Below are positions 1-6,920 of a stretch of 15,796 bases of DNA, in pieces (position 1 is the first letter of the stretch; each line of letters starts with the position of its first letter). Position numbers and translations under genes: made by a program. The notes below the pieces were generated by a model. The model was given only the letters and a program-made list of their open reading frames with translations, had not been told where the DNA came from and did no database searches. The stretch is from Actinomycetota bacterium (GTDB lineage: Bacteria > Actinomycetota > Thermoleophilia > Solirubrobacterales > 70-9): positions 4,682 to 20,477 of the forward strand of contig VAYL01000164.1 of the NCBI GenBank assembly GCA_005884305.1. The letters are read 5' to 3'.

Positions 1-771
1 GTGGCCGATGAGATGCGGGATCCGTCCGAGTGCAAGGGTTCACAGCCCACGGCCGATCGTCGCGAGAGCGTCGCCGACCTCCGTGCCGCGATCGCCAACA
101 GCCTCGAGGAGATCATCGACCGCCTCGAGGAGGCGCAGAGAGCGGCCGTACTCGAGACGGAGCGGCGCGCGGCGCTAATCGCCGGGGAGCGCCTCGGGGA
201 AGCGGTCGGCGAGTTCCGGGACACGGTGCGAGAGATCATCGCCGCGGCGAGCCGCGAGCTGGAGGATCGGGCGGCAGCGACGGAGCCGGCAGCGGAGGCT
301 GCGGCGACCACGAAGACACGGGCTCGAGCTCGGGTGTCGGCTTCCGTGGCCGCCCAGGTCCTGGGCGCGGCCAAAAGGTTCTCTGAATGGTCCAGGTGTC
401 GACTGGAGGCCGCGGGGGTCGCAAGCGCCGGGTTCTCCGAAGCGGAGACCCGGTTTCCGGCGATCGAGCGGCCGTCGCTCGGGGCCGGCGCCCAGGTCGA
501 GCGGGCCATGGCCCGGATCGATCGGGCGGTTGAGCACGTCGAGCAGGCGGAGCGGCGGACGCTCGAAACGGAGGAACGCGTCCGCGCGATGGAGCAGCGC
601 GTGAAGGACGTCGCCGAAACGGTCGCGCGTGCCGGCGAGTGGGAGGCACGGATGTGGACGGCGATCCGAATCGAGGATGAGGTGGCTCGCCGGATCAGGG
701 AAGCCGAGGAGCGAATCCTCGGCCTCGTCGGGGAGGTCCCGTCCTCTGGGGAGCCCAGGATCGAGCGCTGA
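1..771 (+). CDS. Coiled-coil protein of unknown function, possibly 5'-incomplete
   Basis: I do not recognise a family. The 256-residue product is very rich in Ala, Glu and Arg. It has two long predicted helical coiled-coil stretches, roughly residues 22-95 and 160-245, separated by an Ala/Thr/Arg-rich linker and a segment around 115-150. No signal peptide or membrane segment is visible, so it is probably a cytoplasmic structural or scaffold protein. The GTG at base 1 is the first base of the window, so the true start could lie upstream or at the ATG at 13. It is followed about 100 bases downstream by a second coiled-coil gene on the same strand, and the two may be co-transcribed. A link to cell division or polar organisation is only a guess from the coiled-coil character. 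The reading frame is well supported by length and codon bias; the function is unknown. Confidence 0.75.
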   Translation: MADEMRDPSECKGSQPTADRRESVADLRAAIANSLEEIIDRLEEAQRAAVLETERRAALIAGERLGEAVGEFRDTVREIIAAASRELEDRAAATEPAAEAAATTKTRARARVSASVAAQVLGAAKRFSEWSRCRLEAAGVASAGFSEAETRFPAIERPSLGAGAQVERAMARIDRAVEHVEQAERRTLETEERVRAMEQRVKDVAETVARAGEWEARMWTAIRIEDEVARRIREAEERILGLVGEVPSSGEPRIER

Positions 772-802
772 AACCGGCGACCGCCGCATGGGATTCAGCC
801 AT

Positions 803-833
803 CTAGCCCGCGCTCTGCGAAAATTGCGGCTAG
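803..833 (+). other. Hairpin between the two coiled-coil genes
   Basis: Bases 803-811 pair with 826-833 (CTAG plus CCGC against GCGG plus CTAG, with one bulged C at 807), enclosing a 14-nt loop. It lies 32 nt after the stop of the first coiled-coil gene and 40 nt before the second. It could be a weak terminator or attenuator. There is no T-tract, so the function is uncertain. Confidence 0.3.
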
Positions 834-872
834 GCTGGCGTCGGTGAGAGCGGCCGCACGAGCGAAGCTGCG

Positions 873-1451
873 ATGAACGGATCAACGGGGATCGGAGAGA
901 CGGACGGTGGAGCGAGCTCGTCGCTGAGGGCCGCACTCGCCGCCGCCACGGACCGCCTCCAGGCGGTGCTCGATGACTCCGAGGCCATGGCGGAGAGCAT
1001 CGTTGAGGAGGCAGACGCGCGGGCGAAACGCATTCTCGAGGAGGCCGAGGCCGAATCGCGACGCCGAGTCGAGACAGCCGATCGAGACGCGCACGACTTC
1101 GTGGTCGAACGGTTGGCGGCGAGCCTGGAACTGGCGACCGAGATCTTCCGTCGAGCCGAGGCGGTGGATCGCGACACCGAGTTGTTGAGGAGCGCTGCTT
1201 CGAGACTGCAGGCCACCCTCGCTAGCGTCGAGGCCGACAGGGGCGCCCGGACCCAGGGCGTCGCGCCGGCCTCGGAGGTGCCCGACCAGACGGCGCCGAC
1301 CGGCTCGGGGGCGTCACAGCTGCGGGCGGTTCAGATGGCGGTCGGCGGCTTGAGCGACCAGGAGATCGAACGCCGGCTCCGGCAGGAGTTCGGGAACGAG
1401 GACGTCGGGCTGGCGCTCGCTGTCCTGAGGAGGCTCGAGAACCGCTCCTGA
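873..1451 (+). CDS. DivIVA-like/ATP-synthase-b-like coiled-coil protein
   Basis: The 192-residue protein is helical. Residues about 12-120 form a charged coiled coil containing the EEADARAKRILEEAEAES pattern typical of DivIVA-type and F-type ATPase b-subunit helices. Residues about 120-145 are a Pro/Ser/Thr-rich linker. A short C-terminal helical module follows (about 147-190: QMAVGGLSDQEIERRL and onward). That tail resembles a small conserved module seen at the C terminus of some actinobacterial DivIVA-like coiled-coil proteins, a resemblance made from memory and not tested. No transmembrane segment is visible. Start ATG 873 has only a weak ribosome site. The gene ends 20 nt from the convergent exporter gene. 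Likely role: cytoplasmic scaffold or envelope-associated coiled-coil protein, not assigned further. Confidence 0.75.
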   Translation: MNGSTGIGETDGGASSSLRAALAAATDRLQAVLDDSEAMAESIVEEADARAKRILEEAEAESRRRVETADRDAHDFVVERLAASLELATEIFRRAEAVDRDTELLRSAASRLQATLASVEADRGARTQGVAPASEVPDQTAPTGSGASQLRAVQMAVGGLSDQEIERRLRQEFGNEDVGLALAVLRRLENRS

Positions 1452-1471
1452 GCGCCGGTCGCGGGGCGGAG

Positions 1472-2758
1472 TCATTCGCCACTCCCATCGCCAAGGCGAG
1501 CATCTCCCGGCGAGACCAAGATGTCACCATCCGGCTGATGTGCCGCCTCCTCCACCGGCTCTCCCCACCACCCCGCTCGTGCGAGTAACACCGAGCTCAC
1601 CGCGAGCACGCCGAGCACGCCAACCCCGGCGATCGCAAAGCTGACGCGCGGATTGAAGATCGCGGTGATCCCTCCCCCGAGCAGGAATCCGAGCCCCGGG
1701 CTCGCCTTGGCGATGGACTCGAGCAGCGAGATGATCCGGGCCTGGAAGTCGGCGCCGGTCAGCTGCTGAACGGCGGTCATCACGCCGACCCACTGGACGC
1801 CGTTGCCGGTCCCGCCGATTGCCGAGGCGCCGCAGGCGATGAGCAGGGTGGGGGCGGCTGCGGTGGCGAGATAGGCGAAGCCGATCGCCAAGGTGCCCAT
1901 GGCCAGGAGCGATGGCAGCGACATGTTGCGGAGCCCGGCGAACGCCAGCCCGCCGATGACCATTCCCACCCCCCAGCTCGCGAGGAGGGCTCCGTACCCG
2001 GCGTCTCCCGCGCCGAGCGTCTGCTTCGCAAACACGACCTCGATCGGGATCACGATCGTGGCGAACATGAAGGCGGCCGCCTGCCCGAAGATCAGCAGGC
2101 GAAGCTTGCGCCGCTGACGCACGTAGGCGACCGCGCCACGGAGCCGCACGAGCCACCCGGCTGCCTGGGCCTGGGCGCGGGGCAATCCGGAGGCGGTGGC
2201 GAGCAGGAGCGCGACCGCGGCAAACGAGGCGGCGTCGGCGAAGAGCGCTGGGCGAGGGCCGATCCCCGCGACGACGACACCCGCGATCGCGGGACCCGCC
2301 GCGGCGCCGACAGTGAAACTGAGGTTGAGGAGGGCGTTTCCCTCTCGCAACAGCCCCTGCGGGGCGACCACCGCCGCGGCCGCCGCGCGCGAGAGGGCGC
2401 GTCCCGAGATGGCGAGGGCGCCGGCGAGCGCCGCGAGCGCGATCACCGGCGCGAGGGAGAAATCGGATGAGAGCACCGCGAGGGCGGCGAACGCGCCGGT
2501 CTGCACCAGATTCAGCGCCGGCAGGCTGACCCGGACCGGCAGCGATTCGAGGCGGGCGACGAGCGGCGGCGTCGTGATCGCCGGGACGAACTGGAGGGCG
2601 AGGAAGAGCGCTGCGGTCGCCATCGGGCTGCCGGTCTGGTCGAAGACCAGCACCGCGAGCGCGATCTCCCCCAGCCAGTCACCGAGCTCGTCTACCAGGC
2701 GGACCACGGCGAGGCGCCGGAACGCGGGGAGGCTGAGCGGACGAAGCGCAGGACGCAT
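1472..2758 (-). CDS. Major facilitator superfamily exporter (MFS_3/EntS-like)
   Basis: This is a membrane transporter of about 428 residues, a usual MFS length, with about 12 hydrophobic segments in two halves separated by a basic cytoplasmic loop (the RLRGAVAYVRQRRKLR region). It starts with the PLSLPAFRRLAVVRLVDELGDW pattern (quoted here with its first residues only approximate), then a segment containing LAVLVFDQTGSPMATA. That layout is typical of the EntS/MFS_3 type of proton-driven drug or siderophore exporters. The substrate cannot be told. I chose ATG 2758 over the in-frame GTG at 2776 because GGAG sits 7 nt upstream of the ATG. A possible promoter lies at 2800-2828. The stop converges with the coiled-coil gene with only 20 nt between. 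The C-terminal tail (EEAAHQPDGD and onward) is hydrophilic. Confidence 0.88.
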   Translation of the reverse strand: MRPALRPLSLPAFRRLAVVRLVDELGDWLGEIALAVLVFDQTGSPMATAALFLALQFVPAITTPPLVARLESLPVRVSLPALNLVQTGAFAALAVLSSDFSLAPVIALAALAGALAISGRALSRAAAAAVVAPQGLLREGNALLNLSFTVGAAAGPAIAGVVVAGIGPRPALFADAASFAAVALLLATASGLPRAQAQAAGWLVRLRGAVAYVRQRRKLRLLIFGQAAAFMFATIVIPIEVVFAKQTLGAGDAGYGALLASWGVGMVIGGLAFAGLRNMSLPSLLAMGTLAIGFAYLATAAAPTLLIACGASAIGGTGNGVQWVGVMTAVQQLTGADFQARIISLLESIAKASPGLGFLLGGGITAIFNPRVSFAIAGVGVLGVLAVSSVLLARAGWWGEPVEEAAHQPDGDILVSPGDARLGDGSGE

Positions 2759-2799
2759 CAGGGAGCTCCGTCGCACAACCTAGCCCACGCTGGGTGGGG

Positions 2800-2828
2800 A
2801 TTATGAAGTTTTGCAGGGTTGATGTAGA
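2800..2828 (-). promoter_or_regulatory. Possible sigma-70-type promoter of the MFS gene
   Basis: Read on the minus strand, TCTACA (2823-2828, 4 of 6 to the -35 consensus) is followed after 17 nt by CATAAT (2800-2805, 5 of 6 to the -10 consensus). This would give a leader of about 35 nt before ATG 2758. It is found by eye only; AT content here is locally raised compared with the neighbouring genes. Confidence 0.33.
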
Positions 2829-2906
2829 CTCGCGACGGTAATTGCAAGATCTCAAGGATTGGGGGATGAGCCATGGGCTGCCGCGGAGGCTGAATCACAA
2901 CGGCTT

Positions 2907-2926
2907 GGGGGCCTATTTGTTCCCCC
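2907..2926 (-). terminator. GC hairpin downstream of the HD-GYP gene
   Basis: GGGGG at 2907-2911 pairs with CCCCC at 2922-2926 around a 10-nt AT-rich loop. It lies about 75 nt beyond the HD-GYP stop codon and upstream of the exporter, both on the minus strand. It may separate the two transcripts. No T-run follows, so this is a weak call. Confidence 0.28.
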
Positions 2927-3000
2927 GTTACGCTCGATCGGCGCGACCACACAGTCGGCTCGGGTTCTGGCTGCGGGATTTACTGGTGGCGTCGACGAGG

Positions 3001-4386
3001 CTAGAGTGAGCCAGGATTGCTCAGGCCGGCGGCAACGTATTCGTGGATCCGCCGATCGAGCGCCAGTTCCGTTTCGAAGTCGGCCGATTCGCCGTGGCGG
3101 TACGACAGGTCACGACCCGTCAAGGCGTCGGCCAAGATCTCGACGAATCGGGGCTCGAGTTGGGTTCCAGCCGAGCGACGTAGCTCGGCGATCGCATCCT
3201 CCGAGCTGACCGGCTCCCGGTAGGAGTCGCGAGCCGTGAGCACGTCATAGGTGTCGGCGACGGCGATGATCCTTGAGATCACGGGGATGTCGTCACCCCG
3301 CAATCCCTGTGGGTATCCAAGCCCGTCGATTCGCTCGTGGTGGGCGAGGATGATCTCTCCCACCGGCCGATAACCGTCGATCTCGGAGACGATGCGTGCG
3401 CCCTCCGCGGGGTGCTTGCGGATGTCGTTCCAGTCCGCCTCCGTTAGATCCATGTCGCCCTTCAGGATCCGGTCGGAGAGGACGAACTTGCCGATGTCGT
3501 GCAACAGCCCCGCGGTGTGGGCAAGCTCTTGCTGCTCGGGCGACAGGCCCGCCTTCGCGGCGATCTCCCTGGAGTATCGCGCTACCGCCGCGCTGTGGCG
3601 GGCCGTCATCCGGTCGCGGAGATCGAGGGTTCGCAGGAGCGCGCTCAGCAGCGCGACCTGAAAGCCGGCAAGCCGCTTGGCCAGCAACTCGAGCTCCTCG
3701 GATCGTTGCTCAGAGAGGAGCAGCGCGCCGACCAGATATTGAAAGACGACGATCACCACAGCGAAGATGGCGACCGCAGCGGCACCCGAGTGAACGTAGA
3801 GGTAGGTGACGGCGACGGCCAGCATCGCACCGATGAACTCCGCCGGCAAGAGGGGGCCGAGTGTGCGCCTGACCTTGGTCGAAAAACGGCTGCCCTCGAC
3901 GTAGCTGAAGTAGCCCGCGATGAGGGCGACGTTGATCATCAGCGCCACAGCGAAGAGGGCAAGCACCAACAGGTAGAACAGAGCATCCATCTGCCCGATG
4001 CCGGAGACGCGCGTGACCGCATGAAAGGCCAGCCCTGACAGGAGCGGAAACCACGCGTATGTGACCAGATTGATCAGCAGGGTCGTCCGGGCGTAGCGAA
4101 ACCGCAACCATCCAACCGCAATTGTGAGGACGCCGATAACCGCGCCTGGGGTTGCGCCGAGGAAGACGATCGAGGTCACGATCGCGAGCGAACTGCTGGA
4201 AAGCTTTACCTGGCTGGTCGGGGCGTCGACGGCTGTGAGATCCCCCACTGTTGAAGCCGCGAGAAGGACGGCGAAGAGCGGGACGTCCCAGTCCGAGTCG
4301 CGGTTTGCCAACACCGCGACGGCGATCGCCAATGCAATCGCGAGGAAATGTAGATAGATAACCCGCTGGCTGGGGCGGCCGGGCAT
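3001..4386 (-). CDS. Membrane HD-GYP cyclic di-GMP phosphodiesterase
   Basis: The 461-residue protein has an N-terminal membrane region (about residues 9-220, seven or eight hydrophobic helices), a short coiled linker (about 220-245) and a C-terminal HD-GYP domain. The metal-ligand pattern of the family is complete: HSAAV helix, LLHDIGK, KHPAEG, AHHERIDGLGYP and VADTYD. The GYP signature is kept with small changes (IDGLGYP where DGSGYP is usual). Active members hydrolyse c-di-GMP to pGpG or GMP, so this is predicted to lower c-di-GMP in response to a membrane signal. The sensor part matches no family I can name. It starts at ATG 4386, 10 nt after the stop of the small HTH gene, so both are probably one transcript. 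Domain and activity class are secure; the signal is unknown. Confidence 0.93.
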   Translation of the reverse strand: MPGRPSQRVIYLHFLAIALAIAVAVLANRDSDWDVPLFAVLLAASTVGDLTAVDAPTSQVKLSSSSLAIVTSIVFLGATPGAVIGVLTIAVGWLRFRYARTTLLINLVTYAWFPLLSGLAFHAVTRVSGIGQMDALFYLLVLALFAVALMINVALIAGYFSYVEGSRFSTKVRRTLGPLLPAEFIGAMLAVAVTYLYVHSGAAAVAIFAVVIVVFQYLVGALLLSEQRSEELELLAKRLAGFQVALLSALLRTLDLRDRMTARHSAAVARYSREIAAKAGLSPEQQELAHTAGLLHDIGKFVLSDRILKGDMDLTEADWNDIRKHPAEGARIVSEIDGYRPVGEIILAHHERIDGLGYPQGLRGDDIPVISRIIAVADTYDVLTARDSYREPVSSEDAIAELRRSAGTQLEPRFVEILADALTGRDLSYRHGESADFETELALDRRIHEYVAAGLSNPGSL

Positions 4387-4396
4387 GCGCGGATCC

Positions 4397-4630
4397 CTAC
4401 ATGCGTGGTGAACCGGCTCCCACGCCGGCCGTATCTCCGCTCGACCCCGATGACTGACGCATCGAGCGCATGAACTCGTCGAGGTCCTTGATCGAGAAGC
4501 GGCGCTGACCGCCGGGCGTCCGATACACAGGGACCAGCCCCCGATTCGACCAGTTGCGAAGCGACGCGGCGCTCACGCCGACGTAGCCGGCCGCCTGGCC
4601 CACGTTCAGTAGTCGACTCTCTCTCGCCAT
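4397..4630 (-). CDS. Small BldC/excisionase-like MerR-type HTH protein
   Basis: A 77-residue protein consisting of a single winged helix-turn-helix: LNVGQAAGYVGVSAASLRNW (helix-turn-helix), then a wing around RTPGGQRRFS, then a final helix and a Gly/Ser-rich tail. There is no effector domain. This is the plan of BldC and excisionase-type (HTH_17/MerR-like) proteins, which bind tandem DNA sites. The frame is open to 4687, but ATG 4630 fits the domain start and has AAGGG about 8 nt upstream, so I chose it. It immediately precedes the HD-GYP gene on the same strand. In Streptomyces BldC is a developmental regulator; transfer of that role here is inference. Excisionase is less likely because no integrase or att site is in the window. 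Confidence 0.85.
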   Translation of the reverse strand: MARESRLLNVGQAAGYVGVSAASLRNWSNRGLVPVYRTPGGQRRFSIKDLDEFMRSMRQSSGSSGDTAGVGAGSPRM

Positions 4631-4747
4631 TAGGTTGACCCTTGTTGCACGTCCCCACCGAAAGCCGTGAGAACTTGACAAGGTCATTCACTTCTATGGC
4701 ATGGGGGGCGGCGTGGCAACCGCCGCCGGCTACGCTCACGAGCAGAT

Positions 4748-4774
4748 GCATAGGTTTCGGGCGGGAAACTATGC
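4748..4774. promoter_or_regulatory. Imperfect palindrome, possible operator
   Basis: GCATA-G-GTTTC (4748-4758) and GAAAC-TATGC (4765-4774) form a 10-bp inverted repeat around a 6-nt GGGCGG spacer, with one extra G in the left arm. It lies between the MerR-type gene and the HTH gene, 118 nt upstream of the HTH start. The symmetry and size suit a dimeric regulator such as either neighbour; that is inference. Confidence 0.4.
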
Positions 4775-4781
4775 GTCGACT

Positions 4782-4850
4782 GTAGGCCCGGTGGCGCTGG
4801 GCACTCGCGGTATGCATTAACGGTAGGCGTTGGTGGCGCCGGGCACTCGC
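4782..4850. repeat. Pair of direct repeats of about 27 bp
   Basis: Copy 1 is 4782-4808 and copy 2 is 4823-4850. Both start GTAGGC and end GGTGGCG(C)(T/C)GGGCACTCGC, differing by a few substitutions and one inserted base. They lie just beyond the stop of the MerR-type gene. The terminal GGGCACTC also occurs in the repeat region near 9611-9685. Confidence 0.6.
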
Positions 4851-4854
4851 CCGG
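4839..4854 (-). terminator. Strong GC hairpin after the MerR-type gene
   Basis: CCGGGC (4839-4844) pairs perfectly with GCCCGG (4849-4854) around a 4-nt loop, 6 nt beyond the TAA stop (4861-4863) of the MerR-type gene. Position and stability suit a terminator of a high-GC organism, although no T-tract follows. It overlaps the second direct repeat. Confidence 0.42.
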
Positions 4855-4860
4855 TGGCCC

Positions 4861-5712
4861 TTACCGAGTCGCCGGTCCCGGCGTGGGACTCCCCGCCAAG
4901 CTGGCGAGGAGTCGCTCGGCGGCCTCGCTCGGCCCAGAGCCGAGAAGCGGTACGCCCCGCTGCCCGGCGACTAGCTGGGCCGTCCGGTAGCCGTGGATGC
5001 GCACCGAGTCGCCGTTACGAAGGGCGCGGCGAAGCGGTGCCCCGACGATGTCCAGCGACGCCTCGGTTCCGCAGAGCACGATCGCGACGGGCCTCAGCGC
5101 CCGCAGCGCGCTGCCGAAGCGCCGCGACGGGAGATTGGCGGAGAGCAGCAGGACGCGCAGTCCGGAGCGTCGAAGGCATAGCTCGAGCGCCTGTACGTAC
5201 ACGCCCTCGAGCCCAAGTGGCGATCCCGAGTCGAGGAGGAGCACTCCCTCCGGCATGGTGGCGGGAGGAGCAAGTCGCCGCGCCGAGTGGAGCCACCCGA
5301 TTGCCCAGCGGCAGGCATGCTCGAACTCGGCTTGGTGGTTCGGACGGGACACCGCCAACTCCAGCGCGGGAAGCAGCAGCTCCTCCACGCTTCGCTCCAC
5401 GGAGCGGATCGCGAGGCTTTCCTCGAGCTCGCGGTCGGCGGCCGCCTCGTCGAAGCTGTCGAAGGCCTGCAGCAGGCGCGCCGGTGAGGCGAGCCCTCGG
5501 CCGCGGCGTTGGGCGACCTCGACCGCCGAGGAGATGTTCCCGGTCTGCCGGAGGGCTTCCCGCAGGGTCTCGACCTCTCCGAGGTCGTACTGGCGGTGGT
5601 TGCCGGGGGTTCGGCGAGGCTGGGGATAGCCAAGCCTCCGCTCCCAACTGCGGAGGGTGCTCGGACTCACCCCGAGCAGGTCGGCTGCGGCGCTTGTCTT
5701 GATTCCGGGCAC
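4861..5712 (-). CDS. MerR regulator with CarH-like but His-less cobalamin domain
   Basis: The 283-residue protein has a MerR winged helix-turn-helix at about 3-72 (ADLLGVSPSTLRSWERRLG, wing GNHRQYDLGE). A four-helix middle domain follows (about 75-148), then a Rossmann-like domain with B12-binding fold at about 155-270 (GVLLLDSG, then LRVLLLSANLPSRRF, then IVLCG). This is the architecture of CarH/LitR-type light- or B12-responsive repressors. In CarH the fold carries a (D/E)xHxxG loop whose His binds cobalt; the matching loop here reads GSPLGLEG (163-170), with Leu at the His position. The Glu-His pair of the helical domain is present (E131-H132), but the usual Trp ten residues before it is not seen. 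So it probably senses something else or nothing. It starts at GTG 5712, with no in-frame ATG nearby. It is followed by a hairpin. Confidence 0.85.
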   Translation of the reverse strand: MPGIKTSAAADLLGVSPSTLRSWERRLGYPQPRRTPGNHRQYDLGEVETLREALRQTGNISSAVEVAQRRGRGLASPARLLQAFDSFDEAAADRELEESLAIRSVERSVEELLLPALELAVSRPNHQAEFEHACRWAIGWLHSARRLAPPATMPEGVLLLDSGSPLGLEGVYVQALELCLRRSGLRVLLLSANLPSRRFGSALRALRPVAIVLCGTEASLDIVGAPLRRALRNGDSVRIHGYRTAQLVAGQRGVPLLGSGPSEAAERLLASLAGSPTPGPATR

Positions 5713-5819
5713 AGGTTTCTTCGATCCCTCGGCTCGTGCCTTGCCGTGTGCAGGATCAGGCTAGCTTTGTGGAGCTTTTGGAGCGTTCGCTCAGCTCGGC
5801 TGGCAGCTATCTTGCACAA

Positions 5820-6782
5820 TCACTGCAGGCCTGGCGCCGAGACCTTGCCGTTGGTGCCCGCCACAGCGACGGGGCGCCCGGCGGCCTTGGCCGCGTAGGT
5901 GGCCTCCTCGGCCATCTCCATCAGCCGGTCCGGCTCGGTGCCATGCGCGGGGCAAGAGGATATGCCGATCGTGACCGCGATCCGCGGCCCCTCCTCGGCC
6001 TGCGAGTCCTCGACGGTGCGGGCGAGGCGCTCGGCCATGACTCGCGCCTGCGCGGCCTCCTCATGGGGTGCGAGGAGGCAGAACTCGTCGTCACCGAGTC
6101 GGAACGGCCGGTCCACGGCGCGAATCCTGCTGCAGATCACTGCCGCGACGGCGGCAAGCATCCCGTCGCCGGCCTGGCGCCCGTGGGCATCGTTGATGCG
6201 TCCAAGACCGTCGATGTCGACCAGCGCGAGGGAGAACGGATGACCGTAGCGCCGATGCTCGGCCAGCAGAACCTGAAGCCACTCGTGAAGCTCCGCGCGG
6301 CCCGGCAGTCCGGTCAGCTCGTCGCGGCGAGGTGCCCCGGCGCGCTCACGAACCAAGCCCTCGGTGAGCTCGCTCTGGATCGAGCCGAAGATCGCGGCCA
6401 GGTTCTCCACTGAGCGCGCGAAGTCGCCCCGGTCACGCTCTGGGATATCGCGACGCAGCGACTCGATCAGGAGCGACTGCAGAGCGGCGAGGTCCCGCGG
6501 GACCTCCGAAGGCGCCCGGTCTCCCCGACGGAGCCGGCCGAAGCCTCGAGCCCTCTCACGAGCATCGGCGGGCAGCGCAAGGCCGACGTCGGTCGTTGGC
6601 GATTGGAGCCCTCGGAGGATGTCGTCGATGAAGGGGGCGCCCTCCTTCAGCAGCAGATCGACCTCGATCTCGTCCACGTCGGCAAGCGGCGTCCGCTCAA
6701 TGAGGCGGACGAGCCAAGCCTTCGCAAGCTCCTGTGGAGGCTGATGCGGGCCCGCTGCGAGGGCTCCGGGTGCCCAGTTCAC
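5820..6782 (-). CDS. GGDEF-domain protein with GDDEF signature
   Basis: This is a soluble protein of about 320 residues. An N-terminal helical segment (KAWLVRLIERTPLADVDEIE) of unknown role precedes a linker, a middle helical region, and a C-terminal GGDEF domain that begins DELTGLPGRAEL. Visible landmarks are DIDGLGRINDAHG and RLGDDEF. Active cyclases usually have GG(D/E)EF, FKxIND and GH; here the second Gly is Asp, the Lys of FK is missing and GH is GR. The RxxD product-inhibition site is intact (RAVD, five residues before GDDEF). It could be a weak cyclase, or a c-di-GMP receptor that has lost catalysis. The open frame extends far upstream but then overlaps the divergent phosphatase gene. 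GTG 6782 is the likely start; ATG 6878 is an alternative with an unconvincing N terminus. Confidence 0.82.
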   Translation of the reverse strand: MNWAPGALAAGPHQPPQELAKAWLVRLIERTPLADVDEIEVDLLLKEGAPFIDDILRGLQSPTTDVGLALPADARERARGFGRLRRGDRAPSEVPRDLAALQSLLIESLRRDIPERDRGDFARSVENLAAIFGSIQSELTEGLVRERAGAPRRDELTGLPGRAELHEWLQVLLAEHRRYGHPFSLALVDIDGLGRINDAHGRQAGDGMLAAVAAVICSRIRAVDRPFRLGDDEFCLLAPHEEAAQARVMAERLARTVEDSQAEEGPRIAVTIGISSCPAHGTEPDRLMEMAEEATYAAKAAGRPVAVAGTNGKVSAPGLQ

Positions 6783-6920
6783 GAGCTGGGAACATATCCC
6801 ACCTGCCGGTCGGTACCCCCGAGTACACTGGTTTGCTGAATGGCCGGTCCTTCGGCTGGGGTGCTGAATACCTTGCATCAGGCGCGGAACGCGACGAGAT
6901 AGGCGACCAGGGGAGGAAGC

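Noticed and set aside
175..936. Long minus-strand open frame of 253 codons opposite the first coiled-coil gene
   Set aside because: It is Arg/Pro/Ser-rich without any domain pattern, fully opposite a gene with convincing coiled-coil composition; typical shadow frame of GC-rich DNA.
2196..2783. Plus-strand open frame of 195 codons opposite the MFS gene
   Set aside because: Composition is Ala/Arg/Ser-rich and featureless, and the opposite strand encodes a clear 12-helix transporter.
4675..4702. Perfect TTGACA on the plus strand at 4675-4680 as a promoter
   Set aside because: No -10 box at good spacing and no plus-strand gene downstream before 6921.
4830..5702. Plus-strand open frame of 290 codons opposite the MerR-type gene
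   Set aside because: Arg/Pro/Gly-rich with no motif; the minus strand carries a clear MerR HTH and Rossmann domain.
6873..6901. TTGCAT as -35 box for the phosphatase gene
   Set aside because: The sequence at 17-18 nt spacing (GAGATA/AGATAG) matches the -10 consensus poorly.
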